Source: Pelomonas lactea (lineage in GTDB: Bacteria; Pseudomonadota; Gammaproteobacteria; Burkholderiales; Burkholderiaceae_C). From it: a stretch of 64,000 nt of DNA. Location: contig NZ_JBIGHX010000003.1 in NCBI RefSeq assembly GCF_043555885.1, positions 248,001-312,000 on the forward strand, written 5' to 3'. Both the position numbers and the translations under genes were made by a program. This document shows positions 7,159 through 15,363 of this stretch, piece after piece; position 1 is the first letter of the stretch, and every line of letters starts with the position of its first letter. A model generated the notes under the pieces. The model made no database searches. It was not told the origin of the DNA and saw nothing but the letters and a program-made list of their open reading frames with translations.

Positions 7159-8031
7159 TCAGCTGCGCAGCAGGGCCAGCACTTGCTGGGGCAGCTGGTT
7201 GGCCTGCGCCACCATGGTGTTGCCGGCCTGCTGCAGGATTTGCGCGCGACTGAGGTTGGCCGTTTCCTGCGCAAAGTCGGCGTCCATGATGCGGCTGCGC
7301 GAGGCGCTCTGGTTCTCCACCGCCACCTGCAGGTTGGAGATGACCGCGTCGAAGCGGTTCTGCGAGGCGCCCAGCGTGGCGCGTTCGCCGTTGACCTTGT
7401 CCAGCGCCAGGTCGATGTTGGTGATGACGGTGTCGATCGACGCTTCCGAGCCGGCGGCGGCCGTGATGACGGCGCGGCCTGCGCCCGTGTTGTCGGTGCC
7501 GGCCACCACGGTGATCGTGTTGTCGGTGGTCATGTCGGTCGTGACGATGTCGATGCGGTCGTTGGCGGTGACGTTGGCGCCGACCTGGAAGGTCTGGGTG
7601 CCGGCGTCGGACGTGGCAAGCACCGCCTTGCCGTTGAAGGTGGTGCCGGCCAGCACGCGCTGGATTTCCTTGGCGAGTTCGCCGAATTCCTTGTCCAGCG
7701 ACGCGCGGTCGGCGCTGGTGTTGGTGGCATTGCGCGACTGGACGGCCAGCTCACGCATGCGCTGCAGCGAGTCGCCCACCTTGGACAGCGCGCCTTCGGC
7801 GGTCTGCGCCAGCGAGATGCCGTCGTTGGCGTTGCGGATCGCGACCTGCGAGCCACGCACCTGGGCGTTCATGCGTTCGGCGATGGCCAGGCCCGCAGCG
7901 TCGTCCTTGGCCGAGTTCACACGCAGGCCGGAGGACAGACGCTGCATGGAGACAGCCAGCGACGATTGAGACATCGCCGTGTTGCGCTGGGCATTCAGCG
8001 AAGCGAGGTTGGTATTGATGACTTGAGGCAT
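7159..8031 (-). CDS. fliC: Flagellin (copy 2)
   Basis: 290 residues. Conserved ends: MPQVINTNLASLNAQRNTAM, RLSSGLRVNSAKDDAAGLAI, and C-terminal ISNLQVAVENQ, IMDADFAQETANLSRAQIL, ending QVLALLRS. The middle domain is short and nearly the same as in copy 3 (AGTDNTGAGRAVITAAAGSE is shared exactly), indicating tandem duplication. A FliA promoter lies about 70 nt upstream. Flagellins of this kind are secreted through the hook with FliS as chaperone. Surface Ser/Thr in the middle domain are plausible glycosylation sites, given the nearby glycosyltransferases. Confidence 0.96.
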   Translation of the reverse strand: MPQVINTNLASLNAQRNTAMSQSSLAVSMQRLSSGLRVNSAKDDAAGLAIAERMNAQVRGSQVAIRNANDGISLAQTAEGALSKVGDSLQRMRELAVQSRNATNTSADRASLDKEFGELAKEIQRVLAGTTFNGKAVLATSDAGTQTFQVGANVTANDRIDIVTTDMTTDNTITVVAGTDNTGAGRAVITAAAGSEASIDTVITNIDLALDKVNGERATLGASQNRFDAVISNLQVAVENQSASRSRIMDADFAQETANLSRAQILQQAGNTMVAQANQLPQQVLALLRS

Positions 8032-8100
8032 GGTTCAATCCTTTCGTGACGAGGCGTCTGGTACGAAGTCCTCGAATGAATCGCGAACCCGTTGAGATGC

Positions 8101-8128
8101 TTATCGTCGTGACGATGGATTGACTTGA
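8101..8128 (-). promoter_or_regulatory. Sigma-28 (FliA) promoter for flagellin copy 2
   Basis: TCAAGTCA, 12 nt, GACGATAA on the minus strand. The -10 matches 7 of 8 and the -35 keeps TCAAG. Leader about 60 nt. Confidence 0.7.
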
Positions 8129-8240
8129 ATCCTTTTTGCACGGCGCCTTAAAAGCGCCGCCCGCCGGGGGCGGAGCGGCGTTCAAGGTGCTTGTGCTGGT
8201 GGCGTGAGGACTTCCGTCTTCAGCGTGGACGTTTCACTCA

Positions 8241-8259
8241 GGGCCAGCGTTGCTGGCCC
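8241..8259 (-). terminator. Hairpin directly after flagellin copy 3 (possible terminator)
   Basis: 8-bp perfect stem GGGCCAGC / GCTGGCCC around a 3-nt loop, starting 4 nt after the stop codon. No U-run follows, so terminator function is uncertain. A second weaker inverted repeat (GGCGC/GCGCC at about 8142-8158) lies further on. Confidence 0.4.
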
Positions 8260-8263
8260 GGCG

Positions 8264-9130
8264 TCATCGAAGCAAGGACAGGACCTGGGACGGGATCTGG
8301 TTGGCCTGGGCGATCATCGCGTTGCCGGCCTGCTGCAGGATGTTCGCTCGCGACAGGTTGGCGGTTTCCTGCGCGAAGTCGGCGTCCGTGATGCGGCTCT
8401 TGGCGGCGCTCTGGTTCTCCACCGAGATCTGCAGGTTGGAGATGACTTGATCCAGGCGGTTCTGCGACGCGCCCAGCGTGGCGCGCTCACCGTTGACCTT
8501 GTCCAGCGCGGTGTCGATGGCGGTGATGACCGTGTCGATCGCCGACTCGGAACCGGCGGCAGCGGTGATGACCGCACGGCCAGCGCCCGTGTTGTCGGTG
8601 CCTGCGACGGCGGTGACGGTGGTGTCGGTCGTCATGTTGGTCGTGGCGACGTCGATGCGGTCGTTGCTGGTCACGTTGGCGCCGACCTGGAAGGTCTGCG
8701 TGCCCGAGTCACCAGCCAGCACGGCGCGGCCGTTGAAGGTCGTGCCGCCCAGCACGCGCTGGATTTCCTTGGCGAGTTCACCGAACTCCTTGTCCAGCGA
8801 GGTGCGGTCAGCGCTGGTGTTGGTCGCGTTGCGGGACTGCACCGCCAGTTCGCGCATGCGTTGCAGCGAGTCGCCCACCTTGGCCAGCGCGCCTTCCGCC
8901 GTCTGCGACAGCGAGATGCCGTCGTTGGCGTTGCGGATGGCGACGTTGGAGCCGCGCACCTGAGCGTTCAGGCGCTCGGAGATGGCCAGGCCGGCGGCGT
9001 CGTCGCGTGCGGAATTCACGCGCAGACCCGAGGACAGGCGTTGCAGCGACGTCGACAGCGATGACTGCGACGCGGACACGTTGCGCTGCGCATTGAGCGA
9101 CAGCAGATTGGTATTGATGACCGAGGCCAT
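8264..9130 (-). CDS. fliC: Flagellin (copy 3)
   Basis: 288 residues: MASVINTNLLSLNAQRNVSA at the N-terminus, ISNLQISVENQSAAKSRITD and QVLSLLR at the C-terminus. Very like copy 2 across the whole length including the variable region, but with its own promoter and a roughly 215-nt leader. Which copy is the main filament subunit cannot be told from sequence; differential use or a composite filament is likely. Confidence 0.96.
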   Translation of the reverse strand: MASVINTNLLSLNAQRNVSASQSSLSTSLQRLSSGLRVNSARDDAAGLAISERLNAQVRGSNVAIRNANDGISLSQTAEGALAKVGDSLQRMRELAVQSRNATNTSADRTSLDKEFGELAKEIQRVLGGTTFNGRAVLAGDSGTQTFQVGANVTSNDRIDVATTNMTTDTTVTAVAGTDNTGAGRAVITAAAGSESAIDTVITAIDTALDKVNGERATLGASQNRLDQVISNLQISVENQSAAKSRITDADFAQETANLSRANILQQAGNAMIAQANQIPSQVLSLLR

Positions 9131-9356
9131 GATGCGCTTCCTTTTCAGCTAGAGAGAACCCGGCAATAGCGCCGGACGAAGATCCAGGTGCCCGGGTGCG
9201 GCACCCGTGCTCCGCACCAACCCCCCTCGCGGCAGGCCGTTGCGGCGACGCCCGGCGCCGGTTGGTCGAGAGGCTGCGTCACTACCCGTGAGCAATGTCA
9301 CAACTTCTCGGCCTTCCAGCCGGACCACGGAACTGTTTGCAGCGCCGTTGGATTGG

Positions 9357-9384
9357 CTATCGGTGTGGCGGACAAGTTTCTTTA
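9357..9384 (-). promoter_or_regulatory. Sigma-28 (FliA) promoter for flagellin copy 3
   Basis: TAAAGAAA, 12 nt, ACCGATAG on the minus strand. It implies a leader of about 215 nt that contains the inverted repeat CGGGTGC/GCACCCG near 9193-9207. The 9131-9516 gap otherwise shows no gene. Confidence 0.72.
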
Positions 9385-9516
9385 GCCCGATTTGTCAAGG
9401 CCGTGATCTTTTGAATAAAAGGGGCTGCAACAGCCTGTTCTTCGGATCAGCGTCCGGCGCGAAAAGCGCGCCCGAAAGCCGGGGCTTTTCAGCAGATTGG
9501 CGCGGTGGCCGCTTCC

Positions 9517-9543
9517 TAAAGTGCGGCACATCCCGGCCGAACC
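9517..9543 (+). promoter_or_regulatory. Sigma-28 (FliA) promoter for the TPR gene
   Basis: TAAAGTGC, 11 nt, GCCGAACC, 24 nt before the ATG at 9568. The -35 keeps TAAAGT and the -10 keeps GCCGA. It places the following gene in the late flagellar regulon. Confidence 0.72.
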
Positions 9544-9567
9544 CTGTGCCGGCCCTGGAGTCCCGCC

Positions 9568-10026
9568 ATGCGAGCCCTGTCTTCGTCGCCCCGCAAGAAC
9601 GTCCACCGCCCCGTTGCCGCGCCGGCCAACGATCCCAAGCTGTTGCTGGCCCGTGCCCGCAACGCGGCGTTTGCCGAGGCGGCCAAGGGCAATCTCGGCG
9701 GCGGCCTGGGCATGCTGTACGACGCGCTGCAGGATGAGCCCATGAGCCATGACCTGCTGTCGGACATGGCGGCGCTGCTGCTGGCCGCCGGCAAGCTGGA
9801 GCACGCCGGCGCCTACGCCGACCGCGCGCTGCAGGCCTGCCCGCTGCATGGCCCCAGCCTGTACACGCTGGCGTTCTCGCTGTCCGGCCGCGGCGAGGTG
9901 GACCGTGCCATCGGCGTGCTGACCGAGCTGCAGCAGGGCGCCGGCCGCGACAGCCTGCAGGCCGAGGCGCCGGAGCTGGTGCCCGTGGCGATGATCGAGC
10001 TGGAGCGCCTGCGCAGGACGCGGTGA
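9568..10026 (+). CDS. Small TPR protein of the flagellar regulon
   Basis: 152 residues. After a basic, probably disordered N-terminus (about residues 1-25), the rest is helical with TPR-like spacing: ARNAAFAEAAKGNLGGGLGM, LLSDMAALLLAAGKLEHAGA-YADRAL, then LYTLAFSLSGRGEVDRAIGV. TPR repeats mediate protein contacts; no enzymatic motif is visible. No signal peptide, so cytoplasmic. It lies divergent from the flagellins, has its own FliA promoter and a strong terminator, so it is a one-gene late flagellar unit. A role in flagellin handling or glycosylation is possible but not shown. RBS GGAG lies 8 nt before ATG. Confidence 0.75.
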   Translation: MRALSSSPRKNVHRPVAAPANDPKLLLARARNAAFAEAAKGNLGGGLGMLYDALQDEPMSHDLLSDMAALLLAAGKLEHAGAYADRALQACPLHGPSLYTLAFSLSGRGEVDRAIGVLTELQQGAGRDSLQAEAPELVPVAMIELERLRRTR

Positions 10027-10066
10027 ACCCCGGCCCGGCGCTCGCCCGCCATACCCATTGATGCCC

Positions 10067-10110
10067 AACACCGAGGCCCCGCAGTGCAAGCTGCGGGGCC
10101 TCGGTGTTTT
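10067..10110 (+). terminator. Strong intrinsic terminator after the TPR gene
   Basis: 18-bp perfect stem (AACACCGAGGCCCCGCAG and its complement), 6-nt loop TGCAAG, then TTTT. It isolates the TPR gene from flhD. Confidence 0.9.
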
Positions 10111-10266
10111 CAGCCCTGACGCGGCTGTAGGAATTTGCCTGACAGACGCTTCCTGCCGCGGTGACGCAGCGCACCGACGCAGCCTGATATCGCGGGAAAA
10201 GAGGCTTCAACACAATCCGTTTCACTGATCCCGAACACCCCTACAGCTCTGAAACGGAAGCCCGCC

Positions 10267-10587
10267 ATGAACGCCGACCAAATGCTCGCCGAGATCCGTG
10301 AAGCCAACCTGTCCTACCTGATGCTGGCCCAGAGCCTCATCCGCGCGGACCGTGAGCAGGCGTTGTACCGCCTGGGTATCAGCGAGGAGACGGCCACGCT
10401 GATCGGCACGCTGAGCCCGGCCCAGATCATGAAGATCGCCGCCGGCAACACGCTGCTGTGCGCCTTCCGCATGAGCGACGACCTGGTGTGGGGCCTGCTG
10501 ACCAACCACAGCAAGCCGGGCGCGAACGAAAGCGTCAGCCGCCTGCACGCCTCCATCCTGATGGCCGGCCGCCACGAGCATGCATGA
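10267..10587 (+). CDS. flhD: Flagellar master regulator subunit FlhD
   Basis: FlhD joins FlhC in a heterohexamer that activates class II flagellar promoters with sigma-70. 106 residues, the usual size: MNADQMLAEIREANLSYLML, QSLIRADREQALYRLGIS, LSPAQIMKIAAGNTLLCAFR, all typical of FlhD. The 10111-10266 upstream region has no FliA site, as expected for a class I gene; its promoter was not recognised. The stop codon overlaps a downstream ATG reading frame that runs in frame into flhC. Confidence 0.96.
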   Translation: MNADQMLAEIREANLSYLMLAQSLIRADREQALYRLGISEETATLIGTLSPAQIMKIAAGNTLLCAFRMSDDLVWGLLTNHSKPGANESVSRLHASILMAGRHEHA

Positions 10588-10705
10588 AGCCCCCGGCGGC
10601 GCGGGACCGCGCCGCTGCCCCCCCGAGGGGGTGGGGGTCGCTCAGGGGCTGGCCCCTTCGCGACATGCGCTTAGGCGGGCGGCTTGGGAGCGGCCCGGCG
10701 CTCGC
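10588..10705 (+). repeat. Partial relative of the structured intergenic repeat (copy C)
   Basis: The flhD-flhC spacer carries CCCCCCCGAGGGGG and, at its end, GCGGCTTGGGAGCGGCCCGG-CGCTC, which is the reverse complement of the conserved opening of the repeat family at 43832-44047. The middle hairpins are missing or replaced by GCGCGGGACCGCGC. From an ATG at 10580 (overlapping the flhD stop) the spacer is open and in frame with flhC. Confidence 0.5.
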
Positions 10706-10750
10706 CCGCAGCACAGAACACCGAACTCACACCGATTCCAGGAGACCACC

Positions 10751-11287
10751 ATGCGCGTCAAGAGCATCCTCACCGAAGCCAAGCAGATCGAACGTGCCGT
10801 TCAGCTGATCCACCTCGGCGCGCGCCTGCAGGTGCTGGAGTCCGAGACCGACCTGTCCTACGAGCGCCTGCTGCGCCTGTACAAGGAGGTGAGCGGCAAG
10901 TCCCCGTCCAAGGGGCAGCTGCCTTTCTCGACCGACTGGTTCATGACCTGGCAGCCCAACATCCACGCCAGCCTGTTCCTGAACATCCACGAGTACCTGA
11001 ACAAGGCCGCCGAGATGGACGAGATCGACACCGTCATCAAGGCCTATCAGCTCTACCAGGAGCAGACCCAGGCGCAGGGCCTGGAGGCGATGCTCTCCGT
11101 CACGCGCGCCTGGCGCCTGGTGAAGTTCGTCGACAACGGCATGCTGACGCTGACCAAGTGCTCCAAGTGCAGCGGCCAATTCGTGACGCACCCGCACGAG
11201 ATGTCGCGTCACTTCGTCTGCGGCCTGTGCAACCCGCCGGCGCGCGCCGGCAAGGGGCGCGCCCAGGGCTCCATCCAGATGCATTGA
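10751..11287 (+). CDS. flhC: Flagellar master regulator subunit FlhC
   Basis: 178 residues. FlhC carries the DNA-binding function and the zinc cluster of the FlhD4C2 activator. The four zinc cysteines are visible as CSKC and, 18 residues on, CGLC, near residues 138 and 158. The N-terminal region (MRVKSILTEAKQIERAVQLI) and FSTDWFMTWQPNIHASLF are typical. The ATG at 10751 follows a good RBS (AGGAGA). An in-frame extension to 10580 would only add repeat-encoded residues and is not chosen. Confidence 0.96.
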   Translation: MRVKSILTEAKQIERAVQLIHLGARLQVLESETDLSYERLLRLYKEVSGKSPSKGQLPFSTDWFMTWQPNIHASLFLNIHEYLNKAAEMDEIDTVIKAYQLYQEQTQAQGLEAMLSVTRAWRLVKFVDNGMLTLTKCSKCSGQFVTHPHEMSRHFVCGLCNPPARAGKGRAQGSIQMH

Positions 11288-11290
11288 AAC

Positions 11291-11320
11291 CAAGGGGGCC
11301 ATGGGCCCCCTTGTTGTTCA
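11291..11320. terminator. Bidirectional terminator between flhC and the convergent glycosyltransferase
   Basis: 10-bp stem CAAGGGGGCC / GGCCCCCTTG with a 3-nt loop, followed by TTGTTGTT on the plus strand. It starts 3 nt after the flhC stop and reaches the stop codon of the convergent gene. Confidence 0.8.
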
Positions 11321-12871
11321 CGCCGCCAGTGCGGCGGGTGGCTGACCCGCCAGCGCGCGGTCCCACATGCGCGCGTACAGCGACTCCAGGTCGCGGGCGA
11401 AGCGGGCCATGTCGTACAGGCCTGCGGGCCGCGCGGCGATGCGATCGCGCAGTGACTGGCGTGCTGCGGCATCGCGGCCCAGCGCGCAGATGCGCTCGAC
11501 GTAGTCGCCGGCATCCTGCGTGATGCAGGCATCGAGCCGCGCCGCCGCCAGGATGCTGGCCGCCACGCGGCCCGGGAAGCTGTCGTTCATCAGCGTCACG
11601 ACCGGCGCGCCGGCCGCCAGCGCGTCGCTGGTGGTCGTGTGGCCGTTGCAGGGCCAGCTGTCCAGTGCCAGGTCGGCCACCTGCAGCCGGGCCAGGTGCG
11701 TGTCCATGTCCACCGGCGGCGCAAACACGATTCGCTCGGCGAGATCGCCGGCTGCCGCGCGCAGCCGCGCGTCGGCCTGCTCGCCGCCGCTCAGCTGCCA
11801 CAGCTGCGCCGCGGGCAGGCGGCGCAGCACGTCCATCCAGGCCGCCCACAGCGGCGGCGTGATTTTGTAGACGGCATTGGCGCCCAGCAGCACCAGCGCG
11901 TCATCGCGCAGACCCAGCGCGGCGCGCGCCGGCGCGTTGCCCGGCATGCGGCGGCCGTCCTGCGGCTGGTAGCAGTGCGGCAGCTGGGCGATGCACTCGC
12001 TGTAGTCGGCCGCATGGTCCAGCGGCGTGACGACCGGGTCGCCGATGACGTAGTCAATGAAGTTCGCGCCGCTGGTGCCGGGAAAGCCCAGCCAGCTCAC
12101 CTGCACGGGCGCCGGTCGGCAGGCGAGGGCGGCCATGCGGCTGCCGGCGGTGTGGCCTTTGAGGTCCACGAGGATGTCCAGCTCGTCGGCGTGCAGTCGC
12201 TCGGCCAGCGCGGCCAGGCTCAGCGGCGCCACGTCGACAAACGTCTCTGCCGCGGCCACGATGCGCCGGCGCATCGGCGAGCCGTCGTCGGGCCCGTGCG
12301 AGTACAGCCGGATGTCGAAGCGCTCGCGGTCGTGCCGCTCCAGCAGCTCGGCCATCAGCGCCGCGGTGGCGTGGGCGTGGAAGTCGGCCGACAGATATCC
12401 AACACGCACGCGCTCGCGTGCGCGTATCGGCCGCCGCGGCAGCGGCTTGAGGCCCCGTGCCACGTGCCGGCTGGCCATGGCCGCGGCCCGCTTCAGCTCG
12501 GCCCGCGTGTGCGGCAGGCCGACGAAGGCGAACGGCATGCCGAACTCGTCGTCGGGGCTGGCCTGGAGTGCGGCGCGCAGCGCGGCGAGGTCGGCGTCGA
12601 ACTCACGCCAGTCGGCTGCCTTCTGAGCGGCGTGGATCAGGTAGCCCTGTGCCATCACGCTGTGCGGCGCCAGCATGGCTGCCGTGCGCAAGGCCTCCGC
12701 GGCCTGGCTGTGCAGGCCGAGCGCCTGCAGCGCGAAGCCCAGCTGCAGATAGGTGTCGACCTCGGTGGGTGCCAGCGCCAGCGCCTGCATCAGCAGGTCG
12801 ATGGCCTCGACGGCGCGGCCGGCATGGCGCAGCGCCTCGGCCTGGCTGCGCAACGCGGCGGGCGTCGTCAC
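11318..12871 (-). CDS. TPR / O-GlcNAc transferase-like glycosyltransferase (SPINDLY family, GT41)
   Basis: 517 residues from a GTG that overlaps the upstream stop (GTGA). The N-terminal about 110 residues are TPR-like (LRHAGRAVEAIDLLMQALAL, LGFALQALGLHSQAAEALRT). The remainder is the GT41 catalytic region: VRVGYLSADFHAHATAALM, DILVDLKGHTAGSRMAAL, RPAPVQVSWLGFPGTSG, YKITPPLWAAWMDVL, DSWPCNGHTTTSDALAAGAP. GT41 enzymes add sugars to Ser/Thr of cytoplasmic proteins. Placed directly beside flhDC and close to the flagellins, flagellin is the likely acceptor, which is inference. Last gene of a tightly overlapping three-gene operon. Confidence 0.88.
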   Translation of the reverse strand: MTTPAALRSQAEALRHAGRAVEAIDLLMQALALAPTEVDTYLQLGFALQALGLHSQAAEALRTAAMLAPHSVMAQGYLIHAAQKAADWREFDADLAALRAALQASPDDEFGMPFAFVGLPHTRAELKRAAAMASRHVARGLKPLPRRPIRARERVRVGYLSADFHAHATAALMAELLERHDRERFDIRLYSHGPDDGSPMRRRIVAAAETFVDVAPLSLAALAERLHADELDILVDLKGHTAGSRMAALACRPAPVQVSWLGFPGTSGANFIDYVIGDPVVTPLDHAADYSECIAQLPHCYQPQDGRRMPGNAPARAALGLRDDALVLLGANAVYKITPPLWAAWMDVLRRLPAAQLWQLSGGEQADARLRAAAGDLAERIVFAPPVDMDTHLARLQVADLALDSWPCNGHTTTSDALAAGAPVVTLMNDSFPGRVAASILAAARLDACITQDAGDYVERICALGRDAAARQSLRDRIAARPAGLYDMARFARDLESLYARMWDRALAGQPPAALAA

Positions 12872-13527
12872 GCGGGCTGGGGTCGGCTGGCGACCGCCAG
12901 CAGCGACATGCCGTTGAAGAAGAACATGCCGTCCAGCTGCCACGGCGTGTACTTGCGGATCACATTGGCGAGCGTGAACGGCGTGTACCAGCAGTTGTGG
13001 TCGGGATGCACCACCTCGACGAAGGTCTGCGCGCCGCTGTTGTAGTCGAAATGCCGCCGGAAGCAGGAGTACGCATCGGGCACGGTGATGATGTATTGGC
13101 CGGCGCCCAGCGCATCGAGCTGCTGCAGGAAGCCCTGCACGTCCGGCACGTGCTCCATGACCTCGGGCACCAGCACGGTGTCGTAGCGCTCGGTCACGTC
13201 GGCCCAGTCGCTGAACAGCCGGCCCTTGAGGTGCGGCTGCATGAGCGGGAAGGCTTCGCCGTGGATGTCGAAGCCGTCGAGCTGGCAATGCTCGTCCAGC
13301 TGCAGGTGCAGCGAGCGCTTCAGGTCGGTGATGGGCCAGTCCACGCAGCCGACGTGCAGCACGCGCTTGTCCGCGCACAGCGCGACGAAGGCGTCCAGCC
13401 GTGGCACGCCGACGAAGTCCTCGCCGACCTTGACCTTCTGCACGAAGTACTTCTGATGCGCGTATTCCAGCGGGGAGACGGGCAGGTCGTCCATGGTCTT
13501 GCGCTCCGTGGCCAATACCGCGCTCAT
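12868..13527 (-). CDS. SAM-dependent class I methyltransferase
   Basis: 219 residues. The methyltransferase core is visible: KRVLHVGCVDWPITD (motif I, with V-G-C in place of the usual D-x-G-C), then acidic LDGFDIHGEA at the end of the second strand, and YDTVLVPEVMEHVPD as motif II/post-I. No signal peptide or membrane segment. Its ATG overlaps the preceding gene (ATGA) and its stop overlaps the GT41 start (GTGA), so it works in the same pathway, probably methylating the sugar or the glycosylated protein. The actual substrate is unknown. Confidence 0.82.
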   Translation of the reverse strand: MSAVLATERKTMDDLPVSPLEYAHQKYFVQKVKVGEDFVGVPRLDAFVALCADKRVLHVGCVDWPITDLKRSLHLQLDEHCQLDGFDIHGEAFPLMQPHLKGRLFSDWADVTERYDTVLVPEVMEHVPDVQGFLQQLDALGAGQYIITVPDAYSCFRRHFDYNSGAQTFVEVVHPDHNCWYTPFTLANVIRKYTPWQLDGMFFFNGMSLLAVASRPQPA

Positions 13528-14165
13528 GCCACTTTCCTCTTGTGCAGTTCGTCGTACTTGCCCAGCGTGCTGCCCCATTCCTGCGCGGCAAACACCGGGC
13601 CGCCGCCGGTGTATTCCAGGCCGGTGAAGTGGCGCGGGATGAAGAAGTGGCTGGGCCAGATGGTCAGGTTGGCATAGCGCTGCATGCGCACCTGTTCGGT
13701 CAGCAGCAGCGGCCCGACGCTCTGCCAGGCCATGCGGTCGACGACGGTGGTTTCCTTCTGCAAGTCCAGGATGATCTGGCCGAAGAAGGGGTTCTCGGGT
13801 ACGGAGGCCACGTAGCCGGCAGCGATCAGGCCGGGGCGGATCAGCTCGTTCTCCCAGCAGGCGCAGGCCTCGCCCTCGAACAGCCAGGGCTCCAGCGGGC
13901 GCTTGCAGATGCTGTCGGCATCGACGACGAAGCCGCCCTCGTGATACAGGATCTCCCAGCGCATCAGGTCGGCCACGCCGTTGAGCTCGCGCCTGGACAT
14001 CTCGCGCATGTGCGCTGCATTGACCCAGCCATAGCTGGCCAGGTCGTCGTTGCCCCAGACGCGCACGGTCCAGTCGGGGTTGTGCTGGCGCCAGGTGGCG
14101 ATGCAGTTGTCGGGGCGCTTGGATTCGTCGCCCACCCAGATCACGTGCAGGGTGCGGGGGATCAT
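13524..14165 (-). CDS. DXD-type glycosyltransferase (mannosyltransferase OCH1-like)
   Basis: 213 residues: MIPRTLHVIWVGDESKRPDN is the classic opening of the sugar-binding DXD family, followed by CIATWRQHNPDWTVRVWGND, GVADLMRWEILYHEGGFVVD and the metal/nucleotide-sugar motif DAD at about residue 95. Such enzymes transfer hexoses from nucleotide sugars. First gene of the minus-strand operon with the methyltransferase and GT41 gene. The start ATG is 131 nt from the divergent GT2 gene, so the promoters for both directions are in that short gap. Confidence 0.86.
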   Translation of the reverse strand: MIPRTLHVIWVGDESKRPDNCIATWRQHNPDWTVRVWGNDDLASYGWVNAAHMREMSRRELNGVADLMRWEILYHEGGFVVDADSICKRPLEPWLFEGEACACWENELIRPGLIAAGYVASVPENPFFGQIILDLQKETTVVDRMAWQSVGPLLLTEQVRMQRYANLTIWPSHFFIPRHFTGLEYTGGGPVFAAQEWGSTLGKYDELHKRKVA

Positions 14166-14296
14166 GGGGAAGCCTCGCGGACGGTGGAAGAGCTGCCACT
14201 CTAGGCCGCCAGCCGGCTTGCCGAAACCCGGTGGAGCAGGGGAAATCCGGCCCTGAAATGCTCCATGGCCCGCCGCGGCGTGAACACAATGCGCGC

Positions 14297-15352
14297 ATGA
14301 CCGCCTCACCGCGCCGCCTGGCCCTTGTCGTCATCGCCCGAGACGAGGCGGCCCGCATCGGGCGGCTGCTGGACAGCGTGCGCCCCTGGGTGGACGAGAT
14401 GGTGGTGCTGGACACAGGCTCGCGGGACGACACCGTGCGCGTCGCCCGCGCGCATGGCGCACGCGTGCAGGCGTTTGCATGGTGCGACGACTTCTCCGCC
14501 GCCCGCAATCAGGCGCTGGCGCTGGCCGGCGCCGACTGGCACCTGGTGCTGGACGCCGACGAGTGGCTGATCGACGGCGGCGAGGCGCTGCAGGCGCTGC
14601 GCAACACGGCGCCGGGATTCGTCGGCGTGTTGCAGCTGCGCGACCGCTTCGACCAGGCGCCCGGTCAGCAGGCCGAAGCGATCGCATGGCTCAGCCGGGT
14701 GCTGCCCGGTGCGGTGCGCTACGCCGGCCGCGTGCACGAGCAGCCGCAACATGCGCTGCCGGTGCGGCGGCTGCCGCTGGTGGTGGGGCATGACGGCTAT
14801 GTCAGCGAGCGGCTGGCGGACAAGCGCGGCCGCAACCGCCGCCTGCTGGAGCAGGCGCTGGCCGAGTCGCCGGGCGATGCCTACCTCTGGTATCAGCTGG
14901 GCAAGGACTGCGCCGTCTACGACGAGCACGCCGCCGCCGAGGCCGCCTTCGAGCACGCCTGCGCGCTGCCCGCGGTGGCCAGCGCGCCCTGGTGGCTGGA
15001 CCTCGTCTCGCGGCGCCTTTTCGCGCTGAAATGCCTGGGCCGCCATGCCGACGCAGTGGACTTTGCGCAGACGCAGATGGACGAGTGCGCCGGCTCGCCG
15101 GACTTCTTCTTCGCGGTGGGCGACGTGATGCTGGACCTGGCCGCGTCCCAGCCCGCGCAGGCGGCCGACGCGCTGCCCATGGCCGAGGCCGCGTGGCGGC
15201 GCTGTCTGGCGCTGGGCGAGCACCCTGAGCAGCCGGGCGCCGTGGCGGGCCGCGGCAGCTGGCTGGCCGCGCACAACCTGGCCGTCGTGCTGGACGGCAC
15301 CGGCCGCGCAGCCGAGGCTGTCGCCGTGCGCGCCGCTCACCCGTGGCCGTGA
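14297..15352 (+). CDS. Family 2 glycosyltransferase with C-terminal TPR-like region
   Basis: 351 residues from ATG 14297. GT-A fold: LVVIARDEAARIGRLLDSVR, VVLDTGSRDDTVRVARAHGA, then the metal motif DADEW at about residue 92. The region up to about residue 175 is like WaaE/KdtX-type GT2 enzymes. From there the protein is helical with TPR-like spacing (YLWYQLGKDCAVYDEHAAAE, LFALKCLGRHADAVDF, AHNLAVVLDGTGRAAEAVAV). This combination is common in bacterial protein- or glycan-modifying GT2 proteins. Divergent from the three-gene glycan operon. Confidence 0.85.
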   Translation: MTASPRRLALVVIARDEAARIGRLLDSVRPWVDEMVVLDTGSRDDTVRVARAHGARVQAFAWCDDFSAARNQALALAGADWHLVLDADEWLIDGGEALQALRNTAPGFVGVLQLRDRFDQAPGQQAEAIAWLSRVLPGAVRYAGRVHEQPQHALPVRRLPLVVGHDGYVSERLADKRGRNRRLLEQALAESPGDAYLWYQLGKDCAVYDEHAAAEAAFEHACALPAVASAPWWLDLVSRRLFALKCLGRHADAVDFAQTQMDECAGSPDFFFAVGDVMLDLAASQPAQAADALPMAEAAWRRCLALGEHPEQPGAVAGRGSWLAAHNLAVVLDGTGRAAEAVAVRAAHPWP

Positions 15353-15363
15353 TCGTCGCCGGC

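Noticed and set aside
10580..11287. 235-residue in-frame extension of flhC
   Set aside because: The added residues come from the intergenic repeat; the RBS and family length support ATG 10751. The overlap is kept as an observation on spacer ORFs.
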